Below, piece by piece: positions 51,416 to 51,416 of a stretch of 51,416 bases of DNA. The notes under the pieces were generated by a model, which saw nothing but the letters and a program-made list of their open reading frames with translations, ran no database searches and had not been told where the DNA came from. The position numbers and the translations under genes were made by a program. Source of the stretch: Bacteroidales bacterium (GTDB lineage: Bacteria; Bacteroidota; Bacteroidia; Bacteroidales; UBA7960); NCBI GenBank assembly GCA_019429365.1, contig JAHYJD010000013.1, positions 1 to 51,416 on the forward strand, read 5' to 3'. Every line of letters begins with the position of its first letter. Positions within the stretch are counted from its first letter, which is position 1.

Positions 51416-51416
51416 A

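Noticed and set aside
1-51416. CRISPR arrays, tRNA and rRNA genes, complete insertion sequences
   Set aside because: Reading both strands by eye showed no regular spaced repeats, no cloverleaf with a conserved TPsiC arm, no rRNA words and no transposase frame; small RNA genes could still have been missed.

Overview
The window is from a member of the Bacteroidota, probably an environmental Bacteroidales-like lineage. The evidence is a type IX secretion (T9SS) locus (gldJ, a PorP/SprF protein, porU, porV), T9SS C-terminal sorting domains, repeated TAnnTTTG promoter boxes, few strong Shine-Dalgarno sequences, and Bacteroidota-style families such as the 465-residue arginine decarboxylase and a PBP1-LysM protein. 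No tRNA, rRNA, CRISPR array or complete transposon was seen.

Layout. (1) 1-4.3 kb, minus strand: a tightly overlapping operon of a Na+:solute symporter, a class III CoA-transferase and the alpha and beta subunits of a 2-oxoacid:acceptor oxidoreductase; beta runs off the left edge. It looks like uptake and oxidation of one unknown organic acid. (2) 4.6-14 kb: murF and the T9SS genes, with gldJ and porP on the minus strand and porU and porV divergent. (3) 14-31 kb: housekeeping genes. These are ispF; an LPS operon kdsD/CMD/lptB; recQ; an OmpH-like protein; a periplasmic isoaspartyl peptidase; an operon of a PLP-homeostasis protein, a small kinase and dCMP deaminase; guaA; a PBP1-LysM protein; ftsK-lolA; and arginine decarboxylase. 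(4) 31.5-34.7 kb: a cytosolic alpha-amylase, a 39-residue membrane peptide, and decayed sequence: a DUF4142 relic and a twice-frameshifted membrane EEP-family gene. (5) 34.7-41.9 kb, all minus strand: a probable sulfur module with a SoxB-like metallophosphoesterase lacking a signal peptide, Fe/Mn superoxide dismutase, DUF1622, two half-size YeeE/YedE transporters, a metallo-beta-lactamase/double-rhodanese protein and an SLC13/TrkA-C permease. (6) 42-47.2 kb: a DUF4142 lipoprotein, a PAS histidine kinase whose 3' end runs into a 5'-truncated App1-type phosphatase, and a copper operon whose multicopper oxidase carries a C-terminal CopB-like beta-barrel. (7) 47.3-51.4 kb: a 1018-residue secreted phospholipase-D-family protein with a T9SS sorting domain, followed by gene fragments (ABM, HepT, MNT).

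How the genes connect. The T9SS proteins in region 2 would export and process the PLD-family protein in region 7. kdsD and lptB supply LPS, to which T9SS cargo is attached in known systems. Region 5 can be read as a pathway importing thiosulfate or persulfide-like sulfur, oxidising and hydrolysing it in the cytoplasm, and moving sulfate or sulfite across the membrane, with SOD and the neighbouring copper oxidase suggesting exposure to oxygen and metals. This reading of region 5 is inference from families and gene order. It is the best candidate in the window for an undescribed system.
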